This document shows positions 9,525-23,700 of a DNA stretch of 64,000 nt, one piece after another (positions within the stretch are counted from its first letter, which is position 1; the number at the start of each line of letters is the position of its first letter). The translations under genes were made by a program, and so were the position numbers. This DNA comes from Apteryx mantelli (Eukaryota > Chordata > Aves > Apterygiformes > Apterygidae), in NCBI RefSeq assembly GCF_036417845.1, contig NC_089978.1:128680183-128744182 (forward strand), read 5' to 3'. Below the pieces are notes generated by a model. It was given only the letters and a program-made list of their open reading frames with translations, searched no databases and was not told the DNA's origin.

Positions 9525-12500
9525 CTGTAAGGAGAGAAAAAATAGCTCCTATAAACCATGGGAGAAGGGTTGGTGGGAAATTATTTCAAGTGGGAAAGGG
9601 AGGCTTTCTCAGAGGCAGATCAGCTTCATGACTGCTCTGCTCCTCAGTCAGAACCACTCAGAAATCACTGAGTGAAGGACCGTTAATTTAGTCTTGGACA
9701 GGTGGCTGGCTCATTCCCTAGTACAGAGCAAAGAAAACATTCCAATTCATTTGGCTATCTCCATACAACAAGGGAATAGCTTTGACTTGCTGCAAGACTC
9801 TTTCTAATTATAAGTAGGTAGGAAGGAAGATGGTTTGTTTCAATATTAGAAAACAGCTAAGTAAGAAATTAATAGAGAAGCTAAGGTATGGCCTACTTCA
9901 GGATCAGACCATCCATCTGCCTTTCAGTAAGAACTGGAGCAGCCATTCAGGCTGTACCACTAGGCAGTCTTAGACTGAACTGCTGACTGCAAAGCAAGAT
10001 CTTAGACCAGAGAACCAGTAGGGCCAGATAAATGCTTATCCATTTCTGAACAGTCCCAAAGCATCATGCGGTACAATGGCTAAAAAGCTTACCAGATCAT
10101 TCTTTAGTGAATCCAACTTAGTTTCAAGTTGCTGCTTTTCAAGGCAGAACTTGTTCAGCTGCTGCAGCTTGCTGGTGTTTTCTTTTGTCAGCATCATTAG
10201 CTGCTGCTGCAGGTCTAAGATTCTTTCCTAGAAAGATATAAACAGGTAAGCCAGGATGAGAGATAATAAAAAGTGTGAAATAGGGAAGAAGTGCCAGGCA
10301 GGAATACAAGTGTCACAGAAGAGAGGTAGACACTTGGACAGACTCTGATCCTGAATGCACCACATGATCCGGTAATACCCTTAGTACAAAGGTTTTCCTT
10401 TTTTTATTATTATTTTTTACTATTGCAAATGATTCAACCATTAGGCAAAGGGTGGGAAAGAGAAAACAGTTAAATACATTGTACCTCAGTATGTGTGTTA
10501 GATATTAAGATGGTTCCTGTGTCTGTTGCAAGCCAACATAGCAGAGGAACAGAAAAGGCTGGAGCTATGAGTTTCTGTTCTGAAGTTTGATTCTCATGTC
10601 CAAATCCAGGGGAGGGACAGGAATTCTCTGCAGAGCTATAAACACAGATGACCAGAAGAGCAAGGAGTGGCAAATGTGCTTGAACACCCTACTTTCCCGA
10701 AAACAGACTGTTAGTGTCACGCTGCACAAACCTGCAAGGAGCAAGTGGTTCACTACAAACTTGCTTGTGTCCTCACCAAAGTCAATTATAAAAGTTTTGA
10801 GCCAGACCTAGATGTATCCTATGTTGAAGGACACTGGACTAAGGAACAGTGAATGTCCACAGTGAGGCTGAGCCCAGAATGCGTTGCCAACTAACGTGAA
10901 CAGGAAAAAGTAGAAGTCAGGAAATGTATCAGATATATGTATAAAAGTGATGGTGTTTTACTGCACAGGGAAAAAAAAATAAGAATTTTATTCTTAATCA
11001 GCTTAAAACAAGAAGATATGATACTTGCTCACAGAGATATTTTCTGGATCTTTTGTGATCTGCCCCAGGCTGTTTTCTAATTTTCTCTCTCCATATGTAT
11101 ATAGTGACAGACAACAGTGGTGCTTTGTGAGGACAGTACAAGACTGCTGCTTGCTCACACTACTGTAGCAAAGCCTTAGGCCCTCCAGATAGTCATGCAC
11201 TTTTCATACTGCCAGTTACTGGAGTGTTGCACAGTCTAACATCCCAGGCATGAGGAAGCACTGCTCTGCATCAGAGAGGTTATCACCAGATATAGTGGAA
11301 GGAGGCAGTAGGTGCCGAATGCCAGCTGAAAGCCAGAGAAAGCATTCTAGTAGAACTTGACATAGAGACTGAAGCAGAAGGATGTATTTGAGGAAAGTAA
11401 AAACAAACAAAAACAAACAAACAAAACCCCAAAACAGATCAACTACCTCCATGAAAAAATAGGCTGTGCTGCAGCAATTGGAGGAAAGATAGGAAGGATG
11501 ACGGGAAATAAGAGTTGAACATTATGGTCTGTTGATGACAGGTGGAAAAACAAACAAACAAACATGAATATGTTAACCAAAGATTTTAGTGTGGCTATTC
11601 AGCCCCAGGTAAATGAAGCCTTAATAGAACAGCATCATCATGCATATCCCCTCCTCCTGTCCTTGTTCCTTACCTCCCATTCTTTGAGTTCCTGGCAGTG
11701 CACATATTCTTTCTCCATCATTTGCACCTTCAACTCTTCCAAGCGTGTGTTAACTGAATGTGCTTGGAGTGCTTCTAAATCAACCAGCCGGCCAAACTTT
11801 GTCATCATCAGCTGATTACACTTCTCTTCCAGTCCTAACAGAAAGGGCATGGCACACATTGCAGAACTCACTTTTGCTTGTTAGTAAGGATTTGTGACTT
11901 ATTCACAGCTCCTTTTGTCTGAGCTCTTTGGTACTTGCTCTCTAATAAATAGTTCATACAAAGCCATACAAAGCTCACAACTGAATATTGCTATTTGTCC
12001 CTGTCCCTGACCAAGCCTATGTTGTCACCAGGCCACACACCTGGCCAGTCCTGGTCAGTCACTCCCAGGCTGAAGGCTATATAAAGCCTTGGCAGTTCCA
12101 CAGAGGTGGGTTTGGCAGTACCAGATACCTGAACATCTTTGGTCATTCAGGAATTGTTTTGAATAGGGCTTGTCTTGTTCTTCAAAGGAAGAAAGAGGAA
12201 GAAATTGCTAAAAAAGCTTATGTGGCTTTAGAGAAAGTACTTTTTCCTAGCAGTTCTGACTTGGAGCCAGAAATAGCAATTGTGTGTCCTGATTTCCAGT
12301 GTCTCATCTCAGTCAGCTCTCCTTTTACTAAGTTCCCAAATTATTTAACACAGTCAAATGACTCTGCAATGCTGGAGCACTACCAGTACTTCATCAAAAC
12401 AGGCCACTTGATCTGTTCTTTCTGTTTTATTTTCTGCAATAACCAGCTGGGACATCTGTGGGAGCATAAAGATGGCAGACAGCTGGTGAGTTACCCACAC

Positions 12501-15500
12501 CCAGGCAGGGACACAGAAAGAGCACTAGCAAACTGTGTTGTTTAGAGTCGCTGTTACTCACGTTGAATCTTTGTCTCCATCTCCTTTTTGTCCTGGACAA
12601 GCTGCTTATGTTGCTGCCGGGCCTTCTTAAAGATCTCTCTCTGCATTATCTTTTCATTTTGTAGGTCCACAATTCTCTTCTGCAGATACTCCAAGGACTG
12701 GTTGGTAAATACCAAAGCTTGGGAGAAGTCACTGGGTATCTCCCCACTAACCAAGTACTCCACCTGCCAGAAATGGCCATAAGCAAGGCTGACTTTTACT
12801 TTTTAAGGGTGCTGGTGATCTCTCTGGATAACAAATGTGTGACTGTTAGAGAACTATCAAGTGAGGCAACACTAAATATACACACAACTCACATTTTGGC
12901 CCAAATAATCACTACCACTCAGCAAAGCTCAAAGGCTGCTTACAGCTATGTGTTGATTCTCTCCACAAAGTTTTCTGCTCTTCCTCATACAGCATCTGGA
13001 ACTGAGGGGGAGATAGGAACTCCCTACCAAATGTTTGTGCTTTTGGATGATCTGGGAGTTGCAGAATTGCACAGTCAGGCATGAGACTCTTCTGTCTTTC
13101 TTACCAATGTTTTAATGAAAGGAGATAAAGTGAATGGAGAGAGCTGAGCTTGCCTCAGAAGTATTTGAGCCAGAACAGGCAGAGGCAGATGAGGCCTGTC
13201 TTCTTTCTCTGAGGACAATACTCAACCCTTAGGAAATAAGAGCATTGTCTTCAGTTTTCCTCTTCATTTTCTACACATAATCCAAGGAATAACAGTTGCA
13301 TGGATGAATGCACTGCATCCAATTCAGCATTCTTGAACTGGGCAAAACTCCCATTAGTTTCAATAGGGATTTTTTTTCCAGGAGGCTATCAATAGGCATA
13401 GACCTGAAGAAAAATCCCACGCCAAACCCGTAAAATGCTTGAAGGCTACACACATTTCAGCAATGGGCCAACCTGCCCGTATTTACCCCTTTTCTGTCAG
13501 TATAGGGGTAGAGAAGGAAAAAATCTAGAGTAATAGCACTATGAAGTTCAATTCATAGCACTGTCACTCCAAGGAGAATGTAGCGAATCCAGAACTAAGG
13601 GCCCCCAAAACCAGTAACACTGCTGTCTGAAGGTACACAGGCTATTCTGCATCTGCCAAAAGTAGAAGCGATAAATGCAGAATATGTGAATTACCTGATG
13701 AAGTTTCAAAGGCACAACTACATGCAACTCATTCAGTCTCTGCTGCTTTTCCCGTTGAAAGGCCTCCAGTTCCCCCTCTGCTGTGTCCAGGCTGGCTTCC
13801 ACTGCTTTTGCCTGCAGAAAGACAAATTGTGGGCAAGCACAATTCTCAAGTAAGTGAGGCAGCAGGATTCTGTGTTAGAGTCCTTGATCTGAAGGGAAAG
13901 AACCATGGAAAAACAATGCTTTTTCTTTTTTTTCCTTTTTTTTTTTTTAAAACATGCTACGATAGATGAGTTTTGCTAATATGAGATTCAGCTACCTATT
14001 CAAGCAAGACTCTGTGCTAAATACTTCTGTGCAGATGAACACACATAAATGTCTCTTTACTGGAAAAGCCTTGTATGTGTCAAGAAACAGCTGCTTTGTT
14101 TAGTATCTAAAACACTTCTAGATCTACAGAGACTGCAAGATATTTTTTATTGTGTTATGCCTGGAAATGCTTATTGATTCTGCATGAGAAAGAAACAATT
14201 CAGACTCAAATGTCAGACCCCAGGGTGAATATGTGGCAGCTGGCACTTAGGAAAGCCTTTAAAAACTAAACAAACAAACAAAAAAACGTTTTAAGTAAAG
14301 CATATTTGATGGGACTTTTTAGAGACACAATAAAAGGGAGCCTTGCATAAGGTTATTCTGGCAGAACTCTCTCTCAATCCCGGATAACCTTTTAAATTAA
14401 GATATTTTTTAATTAATACAAATCAAATGCCTTGATGAATGTAGGAGCTGAGAAAAAGCTAAAAGAAAAACTTACAAGTGAGTTTATGATTTTTATGATT
14501 ACTGTGACAAAGAGCAGAAGAAAATAACTAGAAGCAAAAGAAATAGATGGAAGAGCTGCATTTTTTATTCTCCACTTATTTGAGCATGCATTTGTGTTAG
14601 GAAAAGGATGCTCTATACGTTCCATCCCCATAAACACGCACACACGATGGGCCAAGCTACACCAAGTGTTGCGTCTGAACCAGGCAGTCCAAATCCTGCT
14701 GCTGCATGAGGATTAGACAGTTGGAAAGGAGCTGGACCTAAAACCTGGATCCAGCCCCAAAGCAGCTGGGGTTGGACCACCTTGATTTACCCATTTCAGG
14801 GTGACCCATTGTTGAGCCTTCTGCTGGGGCTGTGAGGCTGCATCCTGCCTCCGTGCTAGCATGGCTATCTCTCCCCAAATTGAGGCCCCTTGAAAGGTTA
14901 GTATTTTGGTCTTAAATCTCAACCAAATTCAGTATCATGGTGTTCTCACTCTGCTGGAGGCAGCTGATGCTTGCTGAGAAGAGGACACACAGTACCTTTT
15001 TGACCAAGGCATCATATTCCTTTCTGAGGTTATCAGCAACTTTCTTCTGCTCTGTTAAAGCATCCTCAATGTCTAATCGCTTCTCACGGAGCTGGATGGT
15101 GTTTTGGAAGAGTGCCTCATCACAGTCTAAGAAGGAAGGGGTCATAGGATAGCTTAGTTTCATTATGACTGTACTGTAATTACAGGCTTGAGCTAGTTGC
15201 TTCTCCTACTATGCAGGTTGCCCATAATAACACCATGATCTTGGTTCCTTAGAGCTTTGTCAAACTTCAACCATTTGGGCTGAGTGTCTCCATGATGGTG
15301 ACTGAACATATTGGATGGATCTTTTTTATTTACATTCAGTCAAAACGGTTTGTTTCCAGAACTAAACATGCACCAGAGGCAATATTAAATCCAAATGCTC
15401 AAAAGTTAGGTTGTGTAACTAATTCAGTCCCAGAAATTAGTATGTGTTATGGTACAATCTTTAGGTATGTGAACATGCAGCTATTTATCCATAGCACCTT

Positions 15501-17725
15501 TCAGTATAAATGATGGACTTGCTATGGGGATCATTTATAGCTCTATTTGTAAAGGCAGCTGGGGTTCATAGGACCTGTTTCATTTGTTTCATACTAAGGA
15601 AGATCTGTGAATTTGTCTGACGCAGTGACTTCAGTAATACTTTTTAATACAGCATAATCAACCCAAATCAGCTGGCATAATAAAAAGAAGTCCATTAAAG
15701 GACAAGACAAACTACACTTAAAGACACAAATATTAATGTGCAAATGTAGCTTGCTATTTCATCACTAAATTAGTAATTTGGGCTGTTTCAATAAAAAGTA
15801 AAAACTTCTCTATTTCTTCCTAACATTTCATTAAAAAAAGAGGTAGACAAGGAGTTAACCAAAAATCCAATTTGTGAAAATGAGGGTTTTTTTTAACCCA
15901 ATTTCAAAACAATATGATAAGGCAATTTGATGGGAAATTCTAACTGAAAATAAAGCAATCCTGTTAAGTGGTCATTGATATATCACTCAAAGATTAAAAA
16001 AGAACCCTAAAGTAGGGTTTAGGGGGTTAGTTTAAAATAGCTTAAACACTATTTAAGTCATACCAAAAAAAAGTTGCTTGCCTTTGTTGAATAAATGAAT
16101 GAATAGGATTTTGCAAAATAAAGCTCCTAACCATTTGGATACCCACCAAAGACAAGCCTAGCAACAGGCAATTGCCACATAAATCCACGAGGTGGTAACA
16201 AAGAGCTTAATTTAACACCACTGGAGAGTTTCCCCAGAACTCCCCTGCACAGCCATCCAGCACAGGGAGGCGGCAGGTTTCTGGAGAGCTTCTGCAGCCT
16301 TGCTCCAGCTCTGCTCCCACAAGGAGCGTCTTCTCTACAGAAAACAGCCATGAAATGTGAATGGTCCTTTACACATAGTAATTAATTCTTAGCATTCAGC
16401 CAAGTTTTACTTCTTCCAAACATTTTAATTAAGGTATTCTATATCACCAGTGGTTTCATCATCTTCACTGAGATTTTCTAAGGAGAAAGGTCCCACTCAG
16501 GAGGAGTGAACACATTCTGACCCTTACTAATGGTGTTAATGTGAAACAAATAATGAGAAAAACTGTGTTTTCATTTAAATACACAATATTGCACATAAAG
16601 CTAAACAGATAATCAATCCAGGGAAATGATGGTTTAGGTACCCTTTGGGCAAACGGAGTCATCAAAGACTTCATCTTCAGATCCTGAATCTTCTTCAGCA
16701 CTCTCCAAGCTGGACTCTTCATCAATCTCCTTTTCATTCTCATCTTCTTCATCTGGAAGAAAAGGACAGTACTGCTGGCTTGCAGAAGACTCACAGATCC
16801 ACTAGCTGTGCACTGTGCTGATGTGCTGGTGAACATATCCCCAGTAATCCAAGAAAGATCTCCCTAGTAATATGTGGACCCAGGCACCTTTTGCCTATCC
16901 CGTTGATTTGATGATTTTACAGAAAAAAGTGAAGGAGAGAGAACATCCCATAGCACCATAGGCACAAGTAAACACAGGCACATTTGGGGGGACTTTCTTC
17001 AAGGATTTTTCTTCTCTTTATATGTGCTAGCTATTTGAAATTTAAACCTTGCAGGTTTACCACTCTACTGCAGAGATTAACCAGACAAATAAAATGCAGA
17101 GAGGCACAAAAACTGTCAGAAAAGCATCACTGTTGTCAGTCCTTTTTGCACATCACGTCATCCTTGAAATCAAAAAATCAAGTCAGAGACAGCAAACATA
17201 TATTTTAGCTTGATAACACTGCCTAGTCTTAATAGTTTAAAACCTAGTCACTAAGATAAATGAAATCGTTTCATATGTTTAGTCCAGTGACTAATGGATG
17301 ATTGTAGATTGGGTTTATGATCTCTCATTAGTCAATGGACAGATTAAAGGAAAATGTCATGAACATGGCAGATAAATCACTTATCCATAGCTCCCATTGG
17401 TAGCGCATAGGAAGTAGCTATTAAAAGCTTTGCCTTTTCTTCCTACCAATTATCAACGTAACCTCAATACTGACATACAGGAAGTAAATTTTAAGAGCTG
17501 TCATCAGACCAAATGTAATCATGCCAGAGACTGAATTACACCATTTTTATAATTCAAAATGGTTGCCACAGACTGTGGGTTTGCATATAAGTAAAAGCTG
17601 GGTAGGTCTAATCTATTTGGTTTTTTGAACCAAGCTGAACTTTGCATGTATCTAGGACTCCAGGTAGGTTGAGAGACATTTACTTGATAGCAAGGAAGTA
17701 TGTATAACAAATCCATAACCCAGAA

Positions 17726-17764
<39 letters not shown>

Positions 17765-20700
17765 ATAGTGTCTCCAACCTGCTTCTCTTTCTACTTCTTT
17801 CTTTTTAATGCGCTTGATTTTTTTCTTCAGAACTTTGGTCAGAAAATGGGCAAATTTGTTATTTTCTCCAAGGGATGCTTGGAAGGTGGCATAAAGAGCT
17901 TTCTCACAGTCCTGAAGCTTTGCAGTCTCATACTTTCTATCCTCCATCTGTGCAAGGTAGCTATTTAATTTCTGCTATATACATAAAAAAAAAAGTTCTT
18001 AATTTAAAGTATATGATTTGTCACTAATTCCACATCACTAAGTATCCATTAAAATACAATTATTAAGATTTAGAAAAGTTTAACTATTTGAAGTTAAAAG
18101 TGACCATTATTGAGAGCTTCTTATTTCTCAAAATTAGCACTTGACACTGGATCAGTGCTAACGGGAAGCAAAGAGATGCCATCATTTGTTTTATGGCTTG
18201 CTTTTGTTTCAAGACACTCATTAGCAGTATTTTTGAATCCAGACACATGTGGATTACTTACTTGCATGGCCTTCTGCTCACTGAGGAGAGTGTTAACACG
18301 CCCCTGTAGAAGGTCCTCATGTTTTTCAAAGTTATTCAGGAGAAGCAGCTCTTCAAACCACGTGATGTGGCACAGGTCAGCACATTTCATCTGCACGTCC
18401 AGCTTCAGTTTCATGTGCCGCAGGAAGCGGAGTTCAGCATCAAAGTTGATCACCAGTGCATTGATCTGGAGCATATGAGAAAGGCAAACCAGGGATAGGG
18501 AAAGTATTAGAAGGGGAGATAAACATGTAAAGCTAGAGAAAGGAGTAGCAGGCAAAAATCCTCTCTTTGCCAAGTCAAAAACTTGCCCATGTTATCTAAT
18601 ATGAACTACTGAAGTGTTTAGAAACACAAAGTTAAACCCAAATGTGTCTTTGTTCTCAGCACAATAACACAAAAATCACTGAAACTTCACAGAAATGTTT
18701 CAGTGCCTCCCACAGTGCTCAAGGAAATATTTTACTCGTCACACACACAGTGTTCTACAACAGCCTGAAGCAGTTCATTGTAACAATCCTAGATAAAACA
18801 ATAAACACATTACTGTCTTCTGCCTTGACACACTTCTCAGAATATCTACCAGATCCTTTCATAGGCATTTACAGCTAAATTTGAACTAGCAGCTGCTAAC
18901 AGGAGCAGCTGTTACGTATGTGATGGTCAGAGCAGCATTTGGATGTTCTCTCAAAGCCTTCATAAATAGAAACACAAAGGTGTCTGTGATGGGTTAGACC
19001 ATAGACTCAATGGCCAACAGAAGATGCTTGAGGAAAGAAGACAAGAAACAGAGCAAACAACTGAACAGTGATACACCTTCAGCATGCTCCCTCTATGCCC
19101 TCTACACCCTCCTAAACTGACTTTAGAGACATCCTGAGTCTAAAGTGGTATGCTTGCCTTCAACAGCTTTGAAAGGATTTTTTTCCCCTGAGTTTATCAA
19201 ACTGTAGCCTTCCCCCATCCTAAAGTTAAAAGTGTCAAAGTTCAATTATTGTTGGATAGGAAAACTACTCCCATTTGCATGTTTTAAGCCTTCTACCTGA
19301 CCATTTAATTTGAGATCCCTCCTCTTTTAAGAGGCAATTTCCACTCTCCTTTTCTAGTAGTTCATAATTTTGTCATCTGTCACATCCCCTCCAGTTGCCT
19401 CATTTCCTGGCCAAAGATGCCCAGGGCATGCCTTTTAAAGAAGCTTTTCCACGACTTCAAGCATTCTTGTTACTCTCTTCTGTACCTTTTCTAATTCTAC
19501 AAAATTAGTTTTGAGATCAAAGGGCCAGGACTACTCATGTTATCAGAGAGCTGAGAACATCATGTGTCTATGAAGATATAGTGACACTTCATTTTTTTCC
19601 CTCCATCACTTTCCAAATAATTTCTAATATTCTATTTGTCTTTTTTGACTACTGAGCTCATGTTTTCACAGAGCAATCAATAACAACTCTAAGATCTGTT
19701 TTTCAACTGAGAGTAGTCAGTACAGTAATCACAGTTAGGTACTTATACTGATTTACACTGTAAATTTACTCTAGATAACTTTCTCCTGAAATTCCCAAAG
19801 GCAAGAGTAGCTGCAGCACTGAGACAGAAGGAAGAGTTTTTGATTTTTACTTCTGACAGAGTGGGGTTGTTCAATCTGAAAAAATTAACTTTTGGTTTCC
19901 TACCCTTTTAATCAAGGTCTCCTGTAGATACATGTTTCTTATCTTCTCCCTCTTTAAAATTTCCAGTTCTATTTCTGTTGGCTCTGCCTTCTCAATCTCA
20001 AAAACCTTTGGCTGCTCTGTGACCACAGATGATGGTATTTTCATTGAGCGCACACTTGCGGTCCGTGTCATAGGCTCAGTCTCTCTGATGGAAGGACCAT
20101 GAAGAAACCTTTCCCTGAAAACACCAAATGATGGAGACCCTTCCAACTGTTCCTGGAGTTTTGCCTCGGCCTCCTGCTCATGTTTAAACTTCAGGAGGAT
20201 GTCACTGTCAAACTGGAATTTTTTTTCTGGAACTTCATCCGGGTGTAACTGAGGGATCAGAGGAACTGGGAGCTGTTCAGACAAATCCAAGGCTGCTTGC
20301 ACAGATTTCAGCTCTTGCACTAAACACTTGATTTCATCAAGAATAGAAACCTTGAGATCCCGCAAAGACATGATCTGCTTGTTCATATTTGCTTTTTTCT
20401 CATGGATCTGCAAAGAAAAAACAATTTTAGGAGGATTCCCCAGGGACACTTGCATAGTATGTGATCTCCCTCAACACAAGTAATGGATAAGTGGCTTGTC
20501 ATACTGACTTTCCTTCTTTCCATATTAGCTTTTTTTCTGTACCTTCTCTGCATATTAGCATTTCTCAGACAGCTGTCCCTCAATCTGTAGTTTTAGATTC
20601 TTTGGGGCCACCTCCCTTCTTCTCCTGCACAGAGGATGGCAAAAGTGCAAGAGGGAAAATGAGGCTCCCCTCATCCCTTGGTTCTTGACTTGATTGCAAG

Positions 20701-23700
20701 TTTATTGACATGAGATGCTGAAGCAGTGCAGAAAGCAGGCAGAGACTGAAAATTAGCTGTGGTGTTTTAGAAGATCAGTCATTTGGGCTGTCTCTCATTA
20801 AACACAAAAAGTATCTCTGGCTTTGATATGTGGCCCTCTATTCAGGCAGAGTGTAATAGTCTAATAAAGAGAAAATTAGATATCTACAGTGTTTTGTAAA
20901 GCAACCTTTATCATAAACACTACCAAATGCACAGCTGTACATCAATTCAAACTTCTTCGACACAGTCTTTGAAACAAAGCAGTTATCTCATATAACCTCG
21001 AAGATACGAGCAGTCCTCCATAAATGTAGGTCTGGAAGATGAGCTGAGATTGTCTTTTATCTGTGAAGCTGAAAACACAACTACCATAGGCCATTAGAAG
21101 TGGAACAAGTGTCTGAATTTTCAAAGTATAGTAGATAGCAATATTAAATGCAAGAAAGCTGCATTCTGCAAGCTTTTGCAATTGGATAAAAAACATTGGA
21201 TGTCCAAAACAAATTCTCTCTAGGTCTTCCAACAATCCAGGGTCCCAAAGTCAACTCACAAAACTTTGGGGTCAGCTGAATATTTTTATCCAACTTGAAG
21301 ATAAATATCCACTAATCTGAAACGTAAGAGGCATGAATTAAACAGCTGAGTGCAACAAAACCTATTAGCAACATCTTGTTTGCATCTTGACTGACCTGTA
21401 GACAGATCTCAGTAATAAAGGGGCACTGTATTCATTTACTCTCTTCACATGAATTAACAATAGAATGTGATCTAATATATTAATGTATTTAGCAGAAACT
21501 TCTCTTATCTTGATAAAAGAAAACAACCCTATACACCAGCCACCTGAAGTAATTGGAATTCTGCATCTGTATAAACCTGGGATTTACAACCAGAACTATT
21601 CCCTTTGTTTGCATTGGCTTATCCTACTGAATTAGGTTAACCACTGGGTACCCTGTAACATCAGCACACAGCAAAGTACTGAAACCTGGGCACTAAACTG
21701 ATACAACAAATCCCCTGAGATTATAGCATTGCCTCTGTAATGCTGGGACCTCACTATCAAAGTAACTCAGCCTACAGGGAGCCTGAGATTAAGCAACTGG
21801 TTCGCAAGGATAGGACTGGGGAAGATTCAAGGCTTTTTTTTTTTTTTTTTTTTGAGGAATAGAGACACTTAGAGTACAATTTTCACATTGTGATACTTAG
21901 ACAAACTATGCTGAGAAGAGGCTCCTCTGTCAGTAAGCAAGAAATAAGTCTCCATACCAAAAAGCAACTAGACAACACCAAGTCCAATGGACATTTTTCT
22001 TCATTGTTCTTTTAGCTAAAGAAATTTGTCCTCATTCTTCTGCACTCTAGCTAAATAAAATGAAAAACCTATGAGTTCCTATGAGAGGAAGGAAAATAAA
22101 AAAGAAGTCACAAGGAAACCAACAAAAGTACTGCACAACATTTGAGCTTGTTATGTCTTAGTGGTTAAAAAGTATGTAGTAGCTGTGGGGGTCCTGTCAC
22201 AGGGAGGTAGCTCCAAAACATCTGGTTTCCCAGGAAGATTCCACTGCTCAGCAACGAGAAGCAGTGATCCCCCAAGTGCAAATATGAAGAGGCGACTCTA
22301 AAAGGACCCGTCTTTGGTCACATCCCTCTTTTTATATAGGTATTTCATGACAGGTATTATTTAGCTCAGTGTTTTACAGAAAGCATATCAATGACTAGAT
22401 GATAGGATTTGTCTGAAAATTTTGAAAGACAGATGTTCCTACTGAAGTGCTGGAAAAGGTAAATTCTCCTTCTTCTTTAAGAAGGGCCAGCTGAGAGTTA
22501 CCCTGGATTGATTCGAGCTTGAGTTTCATGAAGCACTAACAGTTCACAAGAGAAAAGCTGATTTGTAACTAAAGCTGACTTGACTCAGCCTATCCTTCAA
22601 GGCTTCCCACATCCAATTTGATCTTTCAAAAAATGTCATCAGGGACTAATATGCTATCCTCTCCTCTTCCAAAAAGGGGGACATTTTCATAGCAGTGAAT
22701 CAGTTTACATACCAACACTTCCAAGGATGCAAGCTGCATCATCTTTTTCTCAGCGTTCATACGCTTGTGTTCAGGGACTCTGTAGTCAGCAGCAGTCTTC
22801 AGCTTATGATCTCCCATATTTTCCTGTGCTTCTTTGATGTCCTGAGCATCTTTGGGATTCTCGTAGTCATCACTAGGTTTGTTCTTGTATCTGGTAGGTA
22901 CAAAACAAAGCAGAGCTTTAAGACAGTAAGCATAGATGAAGAAACAGGGTCATTCAATACCTTCTGATTTGTGCAGCAAGGCTTGGGGGGTGACCTAGGG
23001 ATCAAGAGGGAATCACATACCTCTTTCATAAACCAATGGCTACTTTGAGAAGAATAGCCTTGCACATTTGAAGGAATACCTTAGATAGATTATTTTTCTA
23101 CCCAAGAACTCTTGTAACATAGACCTGCCATGGGACAGGTTAAACCCTGGCACTTGGACTGAGTTCTAGGTTTAGATAGTACATGTTGCTCCTATTCTCA
23201 CGGACCCATGTTTCAACACTCTGCCAAGCTGCAGCACAAAATACCCAATACTACTCTCTTTATTGTTAAACTGTTAATAGCTTCAGAACAACTTGTGCAC
23301 TGACAGTGCACTGGTTCCATTTCTTGTGATTCATCTCCTAATGAAGAGCTTCTGTACTTCCATGAACATTCAAAAATTTCTCGTCCCCCTTTCTTGTCTC
23401 ACAAAATGGGAGCCAGCATGGAGAGCAAAGGCACGTCACAAACCCACTCTCAAGTAATGGTTATGATGTTAGTGCAACTGACTTATCCCAGCTTTTGCAG
23501 CGTCTGCTCTGTGTGGCGCTGGTAAGGTTAACTGAGGGTTGACTGTAATGGTCTATTTGGTCCATAAGCCATCATCAATTTAGCCCCTCTCTTATTTCCT
23601 ATCTGAAGATACAGCTACCTAGTTGAACCAGTGATCACCTCAAATTGTTTAAAGTTTTAAGAAGAGGAACCATGGTTGCTAACTGAAAGATTTTAATCCT

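Noticed and set aside
11988-12545. Plus-strand open frame of 185 codons in CFAP44 intron 32
   Set aside because: No recognisable domain or homology, no splice or promoter context, and it is antisense within an intron. A rough estimate from stop-codon frequency suggests about one frame this long is expected by chance in six frames of 64 kb.
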